Shown here in pieces: positions 33,726 through 43,570 of a stretch of DNA of 64,000 nucleotides. Origin of the DNA: Streptococcus mitis (GTDB lineage Bacteria > Bacillota > Bacilli > Lactobacillales > Streptococcaceae); the NCBI GenBank assembly GCA_001914195.1, contig MKYF01000042.1, forward strand, positions 6,384 to 70,383. The letters are read 5' to 3'. The notes beneath the pieces were generated by a model that searched no databases, had not been told where the DNA came from, and saw only the letters and a list, made by a program, of their open reading frames with translations. How positions within the stretch are numbered: the stretch's first letter is position 1; each line of letters starts with the position of its first letter. Position numbers and translations under genes: made by a program.

Positions 33726-35204
33726 TTACATAGAATAGTTTGGTGCCTCATTTGTAATTTGAACATCATGAGGGTGACTTTCTTTCAATCCTGCACCCGA
33801 CATTTCAATAAATTGAGCATTATCATGCAACTCTTTAAGATTAGCTACACCGCAGTAACCCATACCAGATCGGATACCGCCAATCATTTGGAAGACAATA
33901 TCGGCTGCCGCTCCTTTATAAGCAACACGACCTTCAATTCCTTCTGGAACGAGTTTATTTGCTTCATTGACAGAACCTTGGAAGTAACGATCGCTTGAAC
34001 CTTTTTTCATCGCTGCGATTGATCCCATACCACGGTAAGTCTTGAACTTACGTCCTTGGAAGATTTCAGTTTCACCTGGTGCTTCGTCTGTTCCAGCAAA
34101 CATTGATCCAAGCATAACTGCATTTCCACCAGCCGCAAGTGCTTTTACAATATCTCCAGAATACTTGATTCCACCGTCAGCAATGATCGTTTTACCATAT
34201 TCACGCGCAACGGCTGCAGCATCATAGATAGCTGTTACCTGTGGAACACCAACACCAGCAATCACACGAGTAGTACAGATAGAACCTGGTCCAATACCAA
34301 CCTTGACAACGTCTACACCTGCTTCGTAAAGTGCACGTGCACCTTCAGCAGTTGCAATATTTCCAGCAATTAAAGTACGATCTGGGAAGTGAGCACGAAT
34401 TTCAGCAATTTTACGCAAGACACCTGCAGAATGACCATGTGCAGTATCAATAACAATCGCATCCGCTCCTGCTTCAAAAAGAGCCTCTGCACGTTCAAAT
34501 GTATCTGAAGTAACACCTACTGCACCTGCAACTAGAAGACGACCAAACTCATCTTTAGCAGCATTTGGAAACTCAATAACTTTTTCAATATCTTTGATAG
34601 TAATCAAACCAGAAAGACGACCTTCTTCATCTACCAAAGGAAGTTTTTCAATACGGTGTTCTTGAAGAATACTCTCAGCTGTTGCAAGATCTGTCCCAAC
34701 AGGAGCAGTAACAAGATTTTCACTAGTCATATGGTTTGAAATTGGTTGATTATAATCTGAAATAAAACGAAGATCTCGGTTTGTCAAAATACCAACCAAT
34801 TTACGATTTTCAAGTGTTTCAACAACTGGAACACCACTGATGCGGTAACGTCCCATAAGCTCATCTGCTTCAGCAATTGTATGTTCGGGCGTCAAGAAGA
34901 AGGGGTCAATAATAACTCCATTTTCAGAACGTTTTACCTTGCGAACCTCGTCTGCTTGTTGAGCAATTGACATGTTTTTATGGATAACTCCGAGACCACC
35001 TGCACGAGCAATAGCAATAGCCATTTGACTCTCTGTTACTGTGTCCATGGCAGCGGTAATAATTGGGATATTTAAAGTCAAATTATCTGCCAATTTAGTT
35101 GTTAAATCTGCATCGTTAGGCAACACATGACTTTCAGCTGGAAGAAGCAATACATCATCAAAGGTAAAACCTTTTTTCAAAAATTTAGTGTCCCAATTAG
35201 ACAT
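33726..35204 (-). CDS. guaB: IMP dehydrogenase
   Basis: A 492-residue enzyme that makes XMP, the first step of GMP synthesis. TIM barrel with two inserted CBS domains (about 95-215), catalytic loop GPGSICTTRVIAGVG with the active Cys, and C-terminal SAGLKESHPHDVQITNEAPNY. Single gene with its own promoter (TTGACA-16-TATGAT). It terminates against recF. Confidence 0.97.
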   Translation of the reverse strand: MSNWDTKFLKKGFTFDDVLLLPAESHVLPNDADLTTKLADNLTLNIPIITAAMDTVTESQMAIAIARAGGLGVIHKNMSIAQQADEVRKVKRSENGVIIDPFFLTPEHTIAEADELMGRYRISGVPVVETLENRKLVGILTNRDLRFISDYNQPISNHMTSENLVTAPVGTDLATAESILQEHRIEKLPLVDEEGRLSGLITIKDIEKVIEFPNAAKDEFGRLLVAGAVGVTSDTFERAEALFEAGADAIVIDTAHGHSAGVLRKIAEIRAHFPDRTLIAGNIATAEGARALYEAGVDVVKVGIGPGSICTTRVIAGVGVPQVTAIYDAAAVAREYGKTIIADGGIKYSGDIVKALAAGGNAVMLGSMFAGTDEAPGETEIFQGRKFKTYRGMGSIAAMKKGSSDRYFQGSVNEANKLVPEGIEGRVAYKGAAADIVFQMIGGIRSGMGYCGVANLKELHDNAQFIEMSGAGLKESHPHDVQITNEAPNYSM

Positions 35205-35258
35205 TCGAAGTTTCCTCTTTTCTTTCTTTTTGAGCTTGACTCTTTTTATATTGTATCT

Positions 35259-35286
35259 ATCATACCATTCTATAAAAATTTGTCAA
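35259..35286 (-). promoter_or_regulatory. Promoter of guaB
   Basis: TTGACA (35281-35286), 16-nt spacer, TATGAT (35259-35264) on the minus strand. The 5' leader is about 50 nt. Confidence 0.75.
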
Positions 35287-35299
35287 ATGTTACAGGGGT

Positions 35300-35342
35300 A
35301 AATAAAAAACTATCTTTTCTTCGAGATAGAAATGATAGTTTC
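35300..35342 (-). terminator. Terminator of trpS
   Basis: Minus-strand stem AAACTATC / GATAGTTT enclosing a smaller inner structure, then TTTATTT. Confidence 0.75.
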
Positions 35343-35355
35343 TTGTAAAATAAAG

Positions 35356-36381
35356 CTAGTTAAAGTAATGAAGTCCCATTGCTCCTTTAACCTCAGATAG
35401 GGTTTGACCTGCAACTTCACGCGCTCTTTCACTACCTTTTTGAAGCATATTATAAACTTCTCCCATATCCTTAGCAAATTCGATACGACGCTCACGAATA
35501 GGACCCAGTTCACGTTCTAATATTTCAAGTAGATAACGCTTGGTCTTCACATCACCAAGACCACCTCGTTGATAATGTTCTTTCATTTCAGCAATTTCTT
35601 GAGCATCTTCTGGACGACCAAAAACATCTAGATAATGGAAAACCATATTTCCTTCAATCTTACCTGGATCTTCCACTCGAATATGATCTGGATCTGTATA
35701 CATACTCATTACTTTTTTACGCAAAGTATCCGCATCATCAGCTAAATAAATACCATTATTGAGTGATTTAGACATTTTAGCATTTCCATCTAAACCAGGT
35801 AAACGACCTGCTCTCTCATTCTCTGGATAAATACCTTCCGGTTCTACCAAGACATCACAGTTATATGCATTGTTAAAAGAACGAACAATCTCGCGAGTTT
35901 GCTCAATCATTGGTTTCTGATCTGTCCCAACAGGAACATAATTAGCTTTGAAAGCAGTAATGTCAGCTGCTTGAGCGATTGGATAGACTAAAAAGCCTGT
36001 CGGAATACTTTCTCCAAAGCCTTTCTGAGCAATCTCTGTCTTGACAGTTGGATTGCGCTCCAAACGTGCTAATGAAACTAGATTCATATAATACATAGAC
36101 AACTCAGCTAATTCTGGAATTTGACTTTGAATAAAGATTGTCGATTTACTGGGATCCAATCCAACTGCAAGATAATCCAAAGCTACATTTCCGATAGACT
36201 CTATAATGGTTTGAGGATCTTTGGCATGATCTGTCAAGGCTTGTTGGTCAGCCAAGAACACAAACATGTCATACTTATCCTCTTCCTGTAATAATACTCG
36301 ATTTTTGAGACTTCCAACATAATGTCCAATATGCAATTTTCCTGTTGGACGGTCTCCTGTTAAAATAATGGGTTTAGTCAT
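35356..36381 (-). CDS. trpS: Tryptophanyl-tRNA synthetase
   Basis: A 341-residue class I aminoacyl-tRNA synthetase. HIGH motif in PTGKLHIGHYVGS and KMSKS in LDGNAKMSKSLNNGIYL. Length is normal. No T-box leader is visible in the short 5' region, so it is probably constitutively expressed. Confidence 0.96.
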   Translation of the reverse strand: MTKPIILTGDRPTGKLHIGHYVGSLKNRVLLQEEDKYDMFVFLADQQALTDHAKDPQTIIESIGNVALDYLAVGLDPSKSTIFIQSQIPELAELSMYYMNLVSLARLERNPTVKTEIAQKGFGESIPTGFLVYPIAQAADITAFKANYVPVGTDQKPMIEQTREIVRSFNNAYNCDVLVEPEGIYPENERAGRLPGLDGNAKMSKSLNNGIYLADDADTLRKKVMSMYTDPDHIRVEDPGKIEGNMVFHYLDVFGRPEDAQEIAEMKEHYQRGGLGDVKTKRYLLEILERELGPIRERRIEFAKDMGEVYNMLQKGSERAREVAGQTLSEVKGAMGLHYFN

Positions 36382-36409
36382 TTTATTCTCCTTCGATATA
36401 GTCCCTTCA

Positions 36410-36415
36410 ATTATA
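36410..36415 (-). promoter_or_regulatory. -10 element of trpS
   Basis: TATAAT on the minus strand about 29 nt before the trpS ATG; no clear -35. Confidence 0.55.
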
Positions 36416-36491
36416 GCATTTTTTTAATGAAATAACCGCAATTTATCAAAATAAATCAACCTTGCTATTGATGTTTTTGTGTAAAGGAAAT

Positions 36492-36508
36492 TGTAAATAT
36501 AATTTACA
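36492..36508. promoter_or_regulatory. Palindrome TGTAAAT-ATA-ATTTACA in the trpS/ABC-F intergenic region
   Basis: Perfect 7-bp arms around 3 nt, embedded in a wider inverted repeat (TGTGTAAA at 36478 and TTTACACA at 36503). It resembles a repressor operator, but I do not recognise the regulator. It lies upstream of the -35 of the ABC-F gene. Confidence 0.5.
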
Positions 36509-36528
36509 CAAAATTGACAGATAAAAAT

Positions 36529-36557
36529 TTGAATATTTCCGTATTTTCTAGTAGAAT
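36529..36557 (+). promoter_or_regulatory. Promoter of the ABC-F gene
   Basis: TTGAAT (36529-36534), 17-nt spacer, TAGAAT (36552-36557). Confidence 0.65.
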
Positions 36558-36586
36558 AAATATATTACACATATAGGAGAAAAACA

Positions 36587-38209
36587 TTGCTTACAGTATC
36601 TGATGTTTCACTACGTTTTAGTGATCGCAAACTTTTTGATGATGTCAATATCAAATTTACAGAAGGAAATACTTATGGATTAATCGGTGCTAATGGTGCC
36701 GGAAAATCAACCTTTTTAAAAATTTTAGCTGGAGATATCGAACCTACAACTGGTCACATCTCTCTTGGTCCAGATGAACGTCTCTCTGTTCTTCGTCAAA
36801 ATCACTTTGACTATGAAGATGAACGTGCCATTGATGTCGTTATCATGGGAAATGAAAAACTTTATAGCATCATGAAGGAAAAAGATGCTATCTACATGAA
36901 GGAAGATTTCTCAGATGAGGATGGAGTACGTGCAGCCGAACTCGAAGGTGAATTTGCCGAACTTGGAGGTTGGGAGGCAGAAAGTGAAGCGTCTCAATTA
37001 CTTCAAAACCTAAACATTCCAGAAGAATTGCACTACCAAAATATGAGCGAATTGGCCAATGGTGAGAAAGTAAAGGTTCTCCTCGCCAAAGCACTTTTTG
37101 GTAAACCAGATGTTCTTCTATTGGACGAGCCTACCAACGGTTTGGACATCCAATCAATTACATGGTTAGAAGATTTCTTGATTGACTTTGATAACACAGT
37201 TATCGTAGTATCCCATGACCGTCACTTCTTAAACAAAGTATGTACCCACATGGCCGACCTTGACTTTGGAAAAATCAAACTCTATGTCGGAAACTACGAC
37301 TTCTGGAAGGAATCTTCTGAACTTGCTGCTAAATTGCTAGCAGACCGTAATGCTAAAGCAGAAGAAAAAATTAAGCAATTGCAAGAATTCGTTGCTCGTT
37401 TCTCTGCCAATGCTTCTAAATCAAGACAAGCAACCTCACGTAAGAAAATGCTTGACAAGATTGAACTTGAAGAAATTGTGCCATCTAGTCGTAAATATCC
37501 ATTTATTAATTTTAAAGCAGAACGTGAGATCGGTAATGATCTCTTGACAGTAGAAAATCTAACTGTAAAGATTGATGGTGAGACTATTTTAGATAATATC
37601 AGCTTTATCTTGCGTCCAGGTGATAAGACAGCTCTTATTGGACAAAATGATATCCAAACGACTGCATTAATTCGTGCAATCATGGGAGATATTGACTATG
37701 AAGGAACTGTCAAGTGGGGAGTTACAACTAGTCAATCTTACCTGCCAAAAGATAACTCAGCTGATTTTGCAGGGGGAGAATCAATTCTTGACTGGTTGCG
37801 TCAATTTGCAAGTAAAGAAGAAGATGACAATACTTTCCTACGTGGCTTCCTTGGTCGTATGCTCTTCTCTGGAGATGAAGTTAACAAACCTGTAAATGTC
37901 TTATCAGGGGGAGAAAAAGTCCGTGTCATGCTTTCAAAACTCATGCTCTTAAAATCAAATGTCCTTGTCCTCGATGATCCAACCAATCACTTGGACTTAG
38001 AATCTATCTCAAGCTTGAACGATGGATTGAAAAACTTCAAAGAATCAATCATCTTTGCCAGTCATGACCACGAGTTTATTCAAACTCTAGCCAACCATAT
38101 TATTGTCTTGTCTAAAAATGGCGTTATTGACCGTATCGATGAAACTTATGATGAATTCCTAGAAAATGCAGAAGTACAAGCAAAAGTTAAAGAACTTTGG
38201 AAAGACTAA
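36587..38209 (+). CDS. ABC-F family ribosome-associated ATPase (YbiT/YkpA type)
   Basis: A 540-residue soluble protein with two ABC domains and no membrane segment, similar to YbiT/YkpA-type ABC-F translation factors. NBD1: Walker A GANGAGKST, signature LANGEK, Walker B LLLDEPTNGLD. Then the P-site tRNA-interaction linker (about 240-300, SRQATSRKKMLDKI). NBD2: signature LSGGEKVRVML, Walker B VLVLDDPTNHLD, but its Walker A position reads GQNDIQTT and lacks the GK[ST] lysine. The start is TTG at 36587, preceded by AGGAG. It is monocistronic. The exact ribosomal role is unknown. Confidence 0.88.
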   Translation: MLTVSDVSLRFSDRKLFDDVNIKFTEGNTYGLIGANGAGKSTFLKILAGDIEPTTGHISLGPDERLSVLRQNHFDYEDERAIDVVIMGNEKLYSIMKEKDAIYMKEDFSDEDGVRAAELEGEFAELGGWEAESEASQLLQNLNIPEELHYQNMSELANGEKVKVLLAKALFGKPDVLLLDEPTNGLDIQSITWLEDFLIDFDNTVIVVSHDRHFLNKVCTHMADLDFGKIKLYVGNYDFWKESSELAAKLLADRNAKAEEKIKQLQEFVARFSANASKSRQATSRKKMLDKIELEEIVPSSRKYPFINFKAEREIGNDLLTVENLTVKIDGETILDNISFILRPGDKTALIGQNDIQTTALIRAIMGDIDYEGTVKWGVTTSQSYLPKDNSADFAGGESILDWLRQFASKEEDDNTFLRGFLGRMLFSGDEVNKPVNVLSGGEKVRVMLSKLMLLKSNVLVLDDPTNHLDLESISSLNDGLKNFKESIIFASHDHEFIQTLANHIIVLSKNGVIDRIDETYDEFLENAEVQAKVKELWKD

Positions 38210-38216
38210 AAACTTC

Positions 38217-38249
38217 AAAACTCAGTTGGGCTAACCAGCTGAGTTTTCT
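38217..38249 (+). terminator. Terminator of the ABC-F gene
   Basis: AAAACTCAG-TTGG / CCAG-CTGAGTTTT stem with a GCTAA loop, then TCT. Confidence 0.85.
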
Positions 38250-38267
38250 AACATTTTATGAGGTAAC

Positions 38268-40811
38268 ATGAAATTATTTTTTAAAACATATTGGACCTAT
38301 TTTGTTTCTTTTATCATTCCCATAATCATTATGATAGGAGTATATCTATCTCAAGGTATCTACTGGAATAGCGATACATCTCCACTATTAGGAGATGGCT
38401 TTCATCAATACGTTATTTTTGATATAGCTCTAAGAAATATCCTACATGGAAATGGTAGTCTGTTTTACACCTTTACAAGTGGCCTCGGATTGAATTTCTA
38501 TGCCCTATCTAGTTATTACTTGGGTAGTTTCCTTTCACCTCTAGTTTACTTTTTTGATCTAACGAATATGCCAGATGCTGTCTATCTGACAACTCTCTTA
38601 AAATTTGGATTGATTGGTTTGTCAACTTACTTTAGTTTAAATAAATTATTTCAATTGATTCCTAAGCCTTTAAAACTAGCTTTATCTACTTCCTATGCTC
38701 TGATGAGTTTCACTGTCAGTCAATTAGAGATAAAAACCTGGCTAGATGTTTTTATCTTGATTCCTTTCATTATCACTGGTTTACACCTACTGATAACTGA
38801 AAAGAAATCCTCATTATACTTTACAAGTCTGTCAATCTTATTTATCCAAAACTATTATTTTGGCTATATGACAGCATTGTTTCTTATTTTCTGGTATCTC
38901 TGTCAAATTTCTTGGGACTTTAAAACTCGAAAATCATCTTTTCTTGATTTTGTTGTCACCTCCTTTTTAGCTGGTATGGCTAGTTTGATTATGACTCTTC
39001 CCACTCTGTTTGATTTACAGACACATGGGGAAAAATTGACTGAAATTACAAAGTTTCAAACTGAAAGTAGCTGGTATCTTGATCTCTTTGCTAAGCAATT
39101 CATTGGTTCCTTTGACACAACAAAGTATGGAGCTATTCCAATGATTTTTGTTGGACTACTTCCTTTTATTTTGACCATTTTATTTTTTACGCTGAAATCT
39201 ATTAAGTTTCACGTGAAACTGATCTATGCAATCTTCTTTATATTTCTAATTGCAAGCTTTTATATAGAAGCGCTTGATTTATTTTGGCAAGGCATGCATA
39301 CTCCAAACATGTTTTTACATCGCTATGCTTGGATTTTTTCTACCTTGTTAATTTACACAACAGCGGAAGTCTTAAATCGTCTGAAAGAACTTAAAGTCTG
39401 GAATTTTTTAGTTTCGCTTTTTCTCCTAGTAACAGGATTTTTAGCTACCATCTATCTAAAATCGCATTATTCTTTTTTAACAGATTTGAATATTCTGCTT
39501 ACTCTTGAATTTTTGGTTGTCTATTCGCTTTTACTCCTTGCAGTTATCAAAAAGTTTATCTCTGTAAATCTATTTGCCATTCTAATCTCTTTATTTATAA
39601 TGGTTGAAATGAGTTTAAATGCTTCATCTCAAATGGACGGAATTGCAAAGGAATGGGGATTTGCTTCTCGAAGTGCATATAGTAGAGATATCCCAGCTAT
39701 GGAATCTTTCTCAACATATATTGAGGATCCATTTACTCGTACTGAGAAACTAGAGACTCAGACAGGAAATGACAGTATGAAATTCAACTACAATGGAATC
39801 TCTCAATTTTCATCTGTTCGAAATCGTTCAGCAAGCTCTACTTTGGATAAACTGGGATTTAAATCCTCTGGAACCAATCTCAATCTCCGTTATGCAAATA
39901 ATAGTATTTTAGCTGATAGTTTATTTGGCATCCAGTACAATATCTCAGACAGTCCTATTGATAAGTATGGTTTTAAAGATATCTATCAAAAAGATAATCT
40001 TGCCCTATATGAAAATCAATTCTCTCTTCCGATTGCTTTTGCTAGTCAATCTGTTTACAATGATGTCAAGTTTAATGAACACACTTTAGATAATCAGGAC
40101 TCGTTTTTAAATCAACTTGCTGACGTCAATTTTGATTATTTTTCTCCAATACCCTATGAAAAAACTGAAAATACTAATGATTTGATTAGTGTTACAAGTT
40201 CTTCAAATGAGGATGCAACAATCCAGTATCAAATTGAAGTGCCAGAAAACAGCCAAGTTTATCTTTCTTTCACAAACCTTCACTTTTCTAATGACAAACA
40301 AAAAAAGGTTGACATCCTTGTAAATGGAGAAAAGAAAACTTTTACAACTGATAATGTCTTCTCCTTCTTTAATCTAGGCTATACAAAAGAGAAAAAAACT
40401 TTCCATATCAATGTTAGTTTCCCTGGAAATTCACAAGTATCATTTGAATCTCCTACCTTCTATCGTTTAGATACCAAAACTTTCACTGAGGCAATTCAAA
40501 AAATTAAAGAACAACCTGTCACAGTATCAACTTCTAAAAACAAGGTCTTTGCTACATATGATGTTAAACAAGATACGTCCATTTTCTTCACCATTCCTTA
40601 TGACAAAGGCTGGTCTGCCTACCAAGATGGGAAGAAAATAGAAATTAAACAAGCTCAAACTGGCTTTATGAAAGTTGACGTTCCTAAGGGAAAAGGAACT
40701 ATTACACTTTCCTTTATTCCCAATGGTTTTGTTATTGGAGCAATCTGTTCCTTTACTTCTCTTTTACTATTTGGAATCTATAATCACAAACGAAAGTCAT
40801 CTAAGACATAA
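38268..40811 (+). CDS. YfhO-family membrane glycosyltransferase-like protein
   Basis: An 847-residue membrane protein with about 12-13 hydrophobic segments between residues 8 and 450, a large extracellular beta-rich region (about 460-800) and a final membrane helix. The first loop LLGDGFHQYVIFDIALRNIL is the YfhO/GT-C signature (Asp-Gly-x-x-Gln). In bacilli and staphylococci YfhO glycosylates lipoteichoic acid with GlcNAc; in streptococci the orthologue may modify a cell-wall polymer. A parS-like palindrome lies inside it (39205). The preceding gene has its own terminator, so this gene is separately transcribed or expressed by readthrough. Confidence 0.85.
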   Translation: MKLFFKTYWTYFVSFIIPIIIMIGVYLSQGIYWNSDTSPLLGDGFHQYVIFDIALRNILHGNGSLFYTFTSGLGLNFYALSSYYLGSFLSPLVYFFDLTNMPDAVYLTTLLKFGLIGLSTYFSLNKLFQLIPKPLKLALSTSYALMSFTVSQLEIKTWLDVFILIPFIITGLHLLITEKKSSLYFTSLSILFIQNYYFGYMTALFLIFWYLCQISWDFKTRKSSFLDFVVTSFLAGMASLIMTLPTLFDLQTHGEKLTEITKFQTESSWYLDLFAKQFIGSFDTTKYGAIPMIFVGLLPFILTILFFTLKSIKFHVKLIYAIFFIFLIASFYIEALDLFWQGMHTPNMFLHRYAWIFSTLLIYTTAEVLNRLKELKVWNFLVSLFLLVTGFLATIYLKSHYSFLTDLNILLTLEFLVVYSLLLLAVIKKFISVNLFAILISLFIMVEMSLNASSQMDGIAKEWGFASRSAYSRDIPAMESFSTYIEDPFTRTEKLETQTGNDSMKFNYNGISQFSSVRNRSASSTLDKLGFKSSGTNLNLRYANNSILADSLFGIQYNISDSPIDKYGFKDIYQKDNLALYENQFSLPIAFASQSVYNDVKFNEHTLDNQDSFLNQLADVNFDYFSPIPYEKTENTNDLISVTSSSNEDATIQYQIEVPENSQVYLSFTNLHFSNDKQKKVDILVNGEKKTFTTDNVFSFFNLGYTKEKKTFHINVSFPGNSQVSFESPTFYRLDTKTFTEAIQKIKEQPVTVSTSKNKVFATYDVKQDTSIFFTIPYDKGWSAYQDGKKIEIKQAQTGFMKVDVPKGKGTITLSFIPNGFVIGAICSFTSLLLFGIYNHKRKSSKT
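39205..39220. promoter_or_regulatory. parS-like ParB-binding palindrome in the yfhO-like gene
   Basis: AGTTTCACGTGAAACT, a perfect 16-bp palindrome matching the parS core at 14 of 16 positions. It lies about 10.5 kb left of dnaA. Confidence 0.85.
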
Positions 40812-40840
40812 AAAAATCGACCAGTTGGTCGATTTTTTTA
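40811..40840. terminator. Bidirectional terminator between yfhO-like and pip genes
   Basis: AAAAAATCGACCA-GT-TGGTCGATTTTTTT: perfect stem with T-runs on both strands. Confidence 0.9.
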
Positions 40841-43480
40841 ATCTTCTTCCATTTTCTTAGGTCGATAGGCTAGCATACCTAAACCAGTAAATAGGGCTAA
40901 TATCACAGCAAGGAAAATGACTTGATGATGAATATTTCCTGTCATAGAGATGGTTTGTCGTAATCCAGAAACTGAATAACTCATTGGTAACCAAGGATTA
41001 ATAGCTCTAAAGAAATTATTTGTCAAAGCAAGTGGATAGGTACCTGCACTTGATGCTAACTGTAATAATAGCAAAATAAGAGAGAAGAAAGCTCCTACAC
41101 GGCTATTCCATGTTGTTAAAGCAGTCACCATAGACATGAATACTAAACTTGTTAGGATAATGAGAATAAATGTTCTCATCTCATGATTAGCAGTTAAACC
41201 AATAAGATGAACGCCACCATAGACTAAGACAGCGGCTAAAACAGCTATAACTCCATTTATCTCAAAGCGAGATTTGAACCAAGCCCAGCGAGTTTCAGGA
41301 TGACGACCTGAAGGTAATTTAGCAAAAATCATATTTGTTGATAATGCAGCGACAAAGAGAGCGACTGATATCATATAAGGAGCCATAGCAATCCCATTTA
41401 CAGGAACTTGATCATTGTCTATTTTTGAAATATTGAGTGGATTTGACAAAATCTCTGCATTTTTAGATTCTGTTGATGCTGATTTGAGTTGATCACTAGC
41501 ATTACCTAGTCCTTGTCCTAAAGAAGCAACTCCTGCCTGTAAATCTTCCAATCCAGAAGTTAACTTTGTTCCACCTTCTGCAAGTTTCCCAGATCCATCT
41601 GCCAATTTATTAGCTCCATTCTCTAATTGAGAAGCACCTGAAAGTAACTGACTGGATTTGTCTGCTAATTGACCAGATCCAGATTGTAATTTATCAACTC
41701 CTGCTATCAATTCTTGACTCTTTTGATTCAATTGATTGGAACCAGTTGATAATTTTTCAATACCAGATACTAATTCTGGAGTTTTTTCAGCTAATTTACC
41801 AACTCCTGCTGTCAAACTAGAAGATTTTTGTGTCAAGGTGTTTGAGCCTGAAACTAGTTGATCCAAACTACCTGTCAAGATGGAATTTTTTTCACTTAGT
41901 TGACTTGCACCCTGAGAAACTTTATCAACACCTGTAGTATATGCCTTTACACCTGATGTAATCGACTGACTAGCAGGAACTAATTTACTCGTCACTGCTC
42001 CCTGTATTTCTGTTAATCCACTTGACAATCCTGTCAAAGAAGTAGAAGCAATAGGTAATACTTGATTAGCTTGATTTTTTAACGTCGAAAGATTTGAAGA
42101 TTGATTTTGTAAGTTTTCTAAACTTCCCTGTAAACCTTGTACTGAAGCTATAATTGACTGAGCCGATTGAATACTATCAGTCGAATTTTGAGATACAGAA
42201 GCACTTATCTCAGCTTGTTGCTCACTTGTCAAGGATTGATAAGCTGCTGTTGATTGAATATTGGCTAATGTAGTTGCTTTTTCAGACTGAGCACTTGCTA
42301 ACATTTGATTAGAAAGAGAAACTATACTTGATAAAACAGAAGACAATTGTTTTGTATCTCCAACATCAATATTTTGAATAGCTTGATTTAACTGATTCAA
42401 ACCAGAAAATAATTGATTAATTTGATCTTTTTGCCCAGACGAAGCATCTAACTTACTAGAAAGTTGTTGAATCCCTTCACTTAATTGCTCCACACCCATT
42501 CGAAGTGTAGCTGATTGACTAGATAACTGATTAGCTCCTGTTGCAAGATTTCCCACTCCGTTTGTATAGGCACTAACACCAGATGAAAATTGATTAAGAC
42601 CAGTATTGAGCTGAGAAACACCGCCAGTATAGGCCTCTACACCAGTATATAATTGATTGATTCCTCCTACTAATTCAGGACTTTTAGAAGATAATTGACC
42701 TAATCCCCTATCTAATTGACTCACTGCACCAGTATATGTAACTAAACCACTATTAAAATTCCCTAAGCCAAGATGAAGTTGTTCAACACCAGAAACATAA
42801 GCAGATAATCCTTTAGTAAACTGCTCCGTTCCATTTGAAAATGTTAAACTTGAATCTGCTAAAGAGTGTAGGTTAGTAGTCAATGTTTGACTTCCTGTCA
42901 CTAATTGATTAGCTCCATCAGTTAATTTTTCACTACCAGAAGCCGCTTGACTCATACCATCCTTTAATTCGACCATCTTATCAAATAAAGCTTTAGTATA
43001 GGTCTCAGTTACATTTGTAGACACATTCTGCTTTAATTGTGTCATCGCAGAATCGCTCATCTTGCTAGCAATAAAACTATGACCACTTGAAGTCTGATAA
43101 TCGATTTGCATTTTCTCTGGATGATTCGTTAAAATAGAAACTGCTTTTTCAGATAAATCACTTGGTAAAGTCACTACCATATAGTAATCGCCATCTTCCA
43201 ATCCCTTCTTTCCTTCCTCTTCATCTACAAAATGAAAATCCAAGCTTTTATTTTCTTTTAAATTGGAGACCATGTCTTTTCCTATAGCCATGGTATTACC
43301 GTTATAGGAAGCTTCTTTATCATGATTGACAACTGCCACAGGTAAGTCAGACACTTGCCCATATGGATCCCACATTGATGACAAAAATATGATATTGTAC
43401 AGAGCTGGAATAAGAGAAATCCCTATCATAACAATAATAAAGGTTGGTTTTTTAAAAATTGCTTTCCATTCTTTAAACAT
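40838..43480 (-). CDS. YhgE/Pip family membrane protein (ABC-2-like)
   Basis: An 880-residue membrane protein. One N-terminal membrane segment (about 16-38), a very long extracellular part made of repeated SQLxxG/ANQLxxG turns (tens of heptad-like repeats, about 170-650), and five C-terminal membrane segments with the ABC-2-like core (about 690-870). Related to phage infection protein Pip of Lactococcus and YhgE, and to ESX/type VII accessory proteins. ATG at 43480 is chosen over one seven codons earlier because GGAGAAGAT precedes it. It is divergent from a TetR gene that probably represses it. Confidence 0.85.
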   Translation of the reverse strand: MFKEWKAIFKKPTFIIVMIGISLIPALYNIIFLSSMWDPYGQVSDLPVAVVNHDKEASYNGNTMAIGKDMVSNLKENKSLDFHFVDEEEGKKGLEDGDYYMVVTLPSDLSEKAVSILTNHPEKMQIDYQTSSGHSFIASKMSDSAMTQLKQNVSTNVTETYTKALFDKMVELKDGMSQAASGSEKLTDGANQLVTGSQTLTTNLHSLADSSLTFSNGTEQFTKGLSAYVSGVEQLHLGLGNFNSGLVTYTGAVSQLDRGLGQLSSKSPELVGGINQLYTGVEAYTGGVSQLNTGLNQFSSGVSAYTNGVGNLATGANQLSSQSATLRMGVEQLSEGIQQLSSKLDASSGQKDQINQLFSGLNQLNQAIQNIDVGDTKQLSSVLSSIVSLSNQMLASAQSEKATTLANIQSTAAYQSLTSEQQAEISASVSQNSTDSIQSAQSIIASVQGLQGSLENLQNQSSNLSTLKNQANQVLPIASTSLTGLSSGLTEIQGAVTSKLVPASQSITSGVKAYTTGVDKVSQGASQLSEKNSILTGSLDQLVSGSNTLTQKSSSLTAGVGKLAEKTPELVSGIEKLSTGSNQLNQKSQELIAGVDKLQSGSGQLADKSSQLLSGASQLENGANKLADGSGKLAEGGTKLTSGLEDLQAGVASLGQGLGNASDQLKSASTESKNAEILSNPLNISKIDNDQVPVNGIAMAPYMISVALFVAALSTNMIFAKLPSGRHPETRWAWFKSRFEINGVIAVLAAVLVYGGVHLIGLTANHEMRTFILIILTSLVFMSMVTALTTWNSRVGAFFSLILLLLQLASSAGTYPLALTNNFFRAINPWLPMSYSVSGLRQTISMTGNIHHQVIFLAVILALFTGLGMLAYRPKKMEED

Positions 43481-43526
43481 ATCTTCTCCTTTTTTAAACA
43501 TATTGTCTAAAATTTTGATATAATAG

Positions 43527-43555
43527 ATTATACATTAAAAAATCTAAATTACAAG
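43527..43555 (-). promoter_or_regulatory. Promoter of the pip-like gene
   Basis: TTGTAA (43550-43555), 17-nt spacer, TATAAT (43527-43532) on the minus strand. A lone GTCTAA half-site lies at 43505. Confidence 0.65.
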
Positions 43556-43570
43556 ATAAAAAATCTATTT

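Noticed and set aside
41500..42900. Repetitive Gly/Leu/Gln blocks in the pip-like gene as a DNA repeat
   Set aside because: These are degenerate protein-level heptad repeats typical of YhgE/Pip, not exact DNA repeats.
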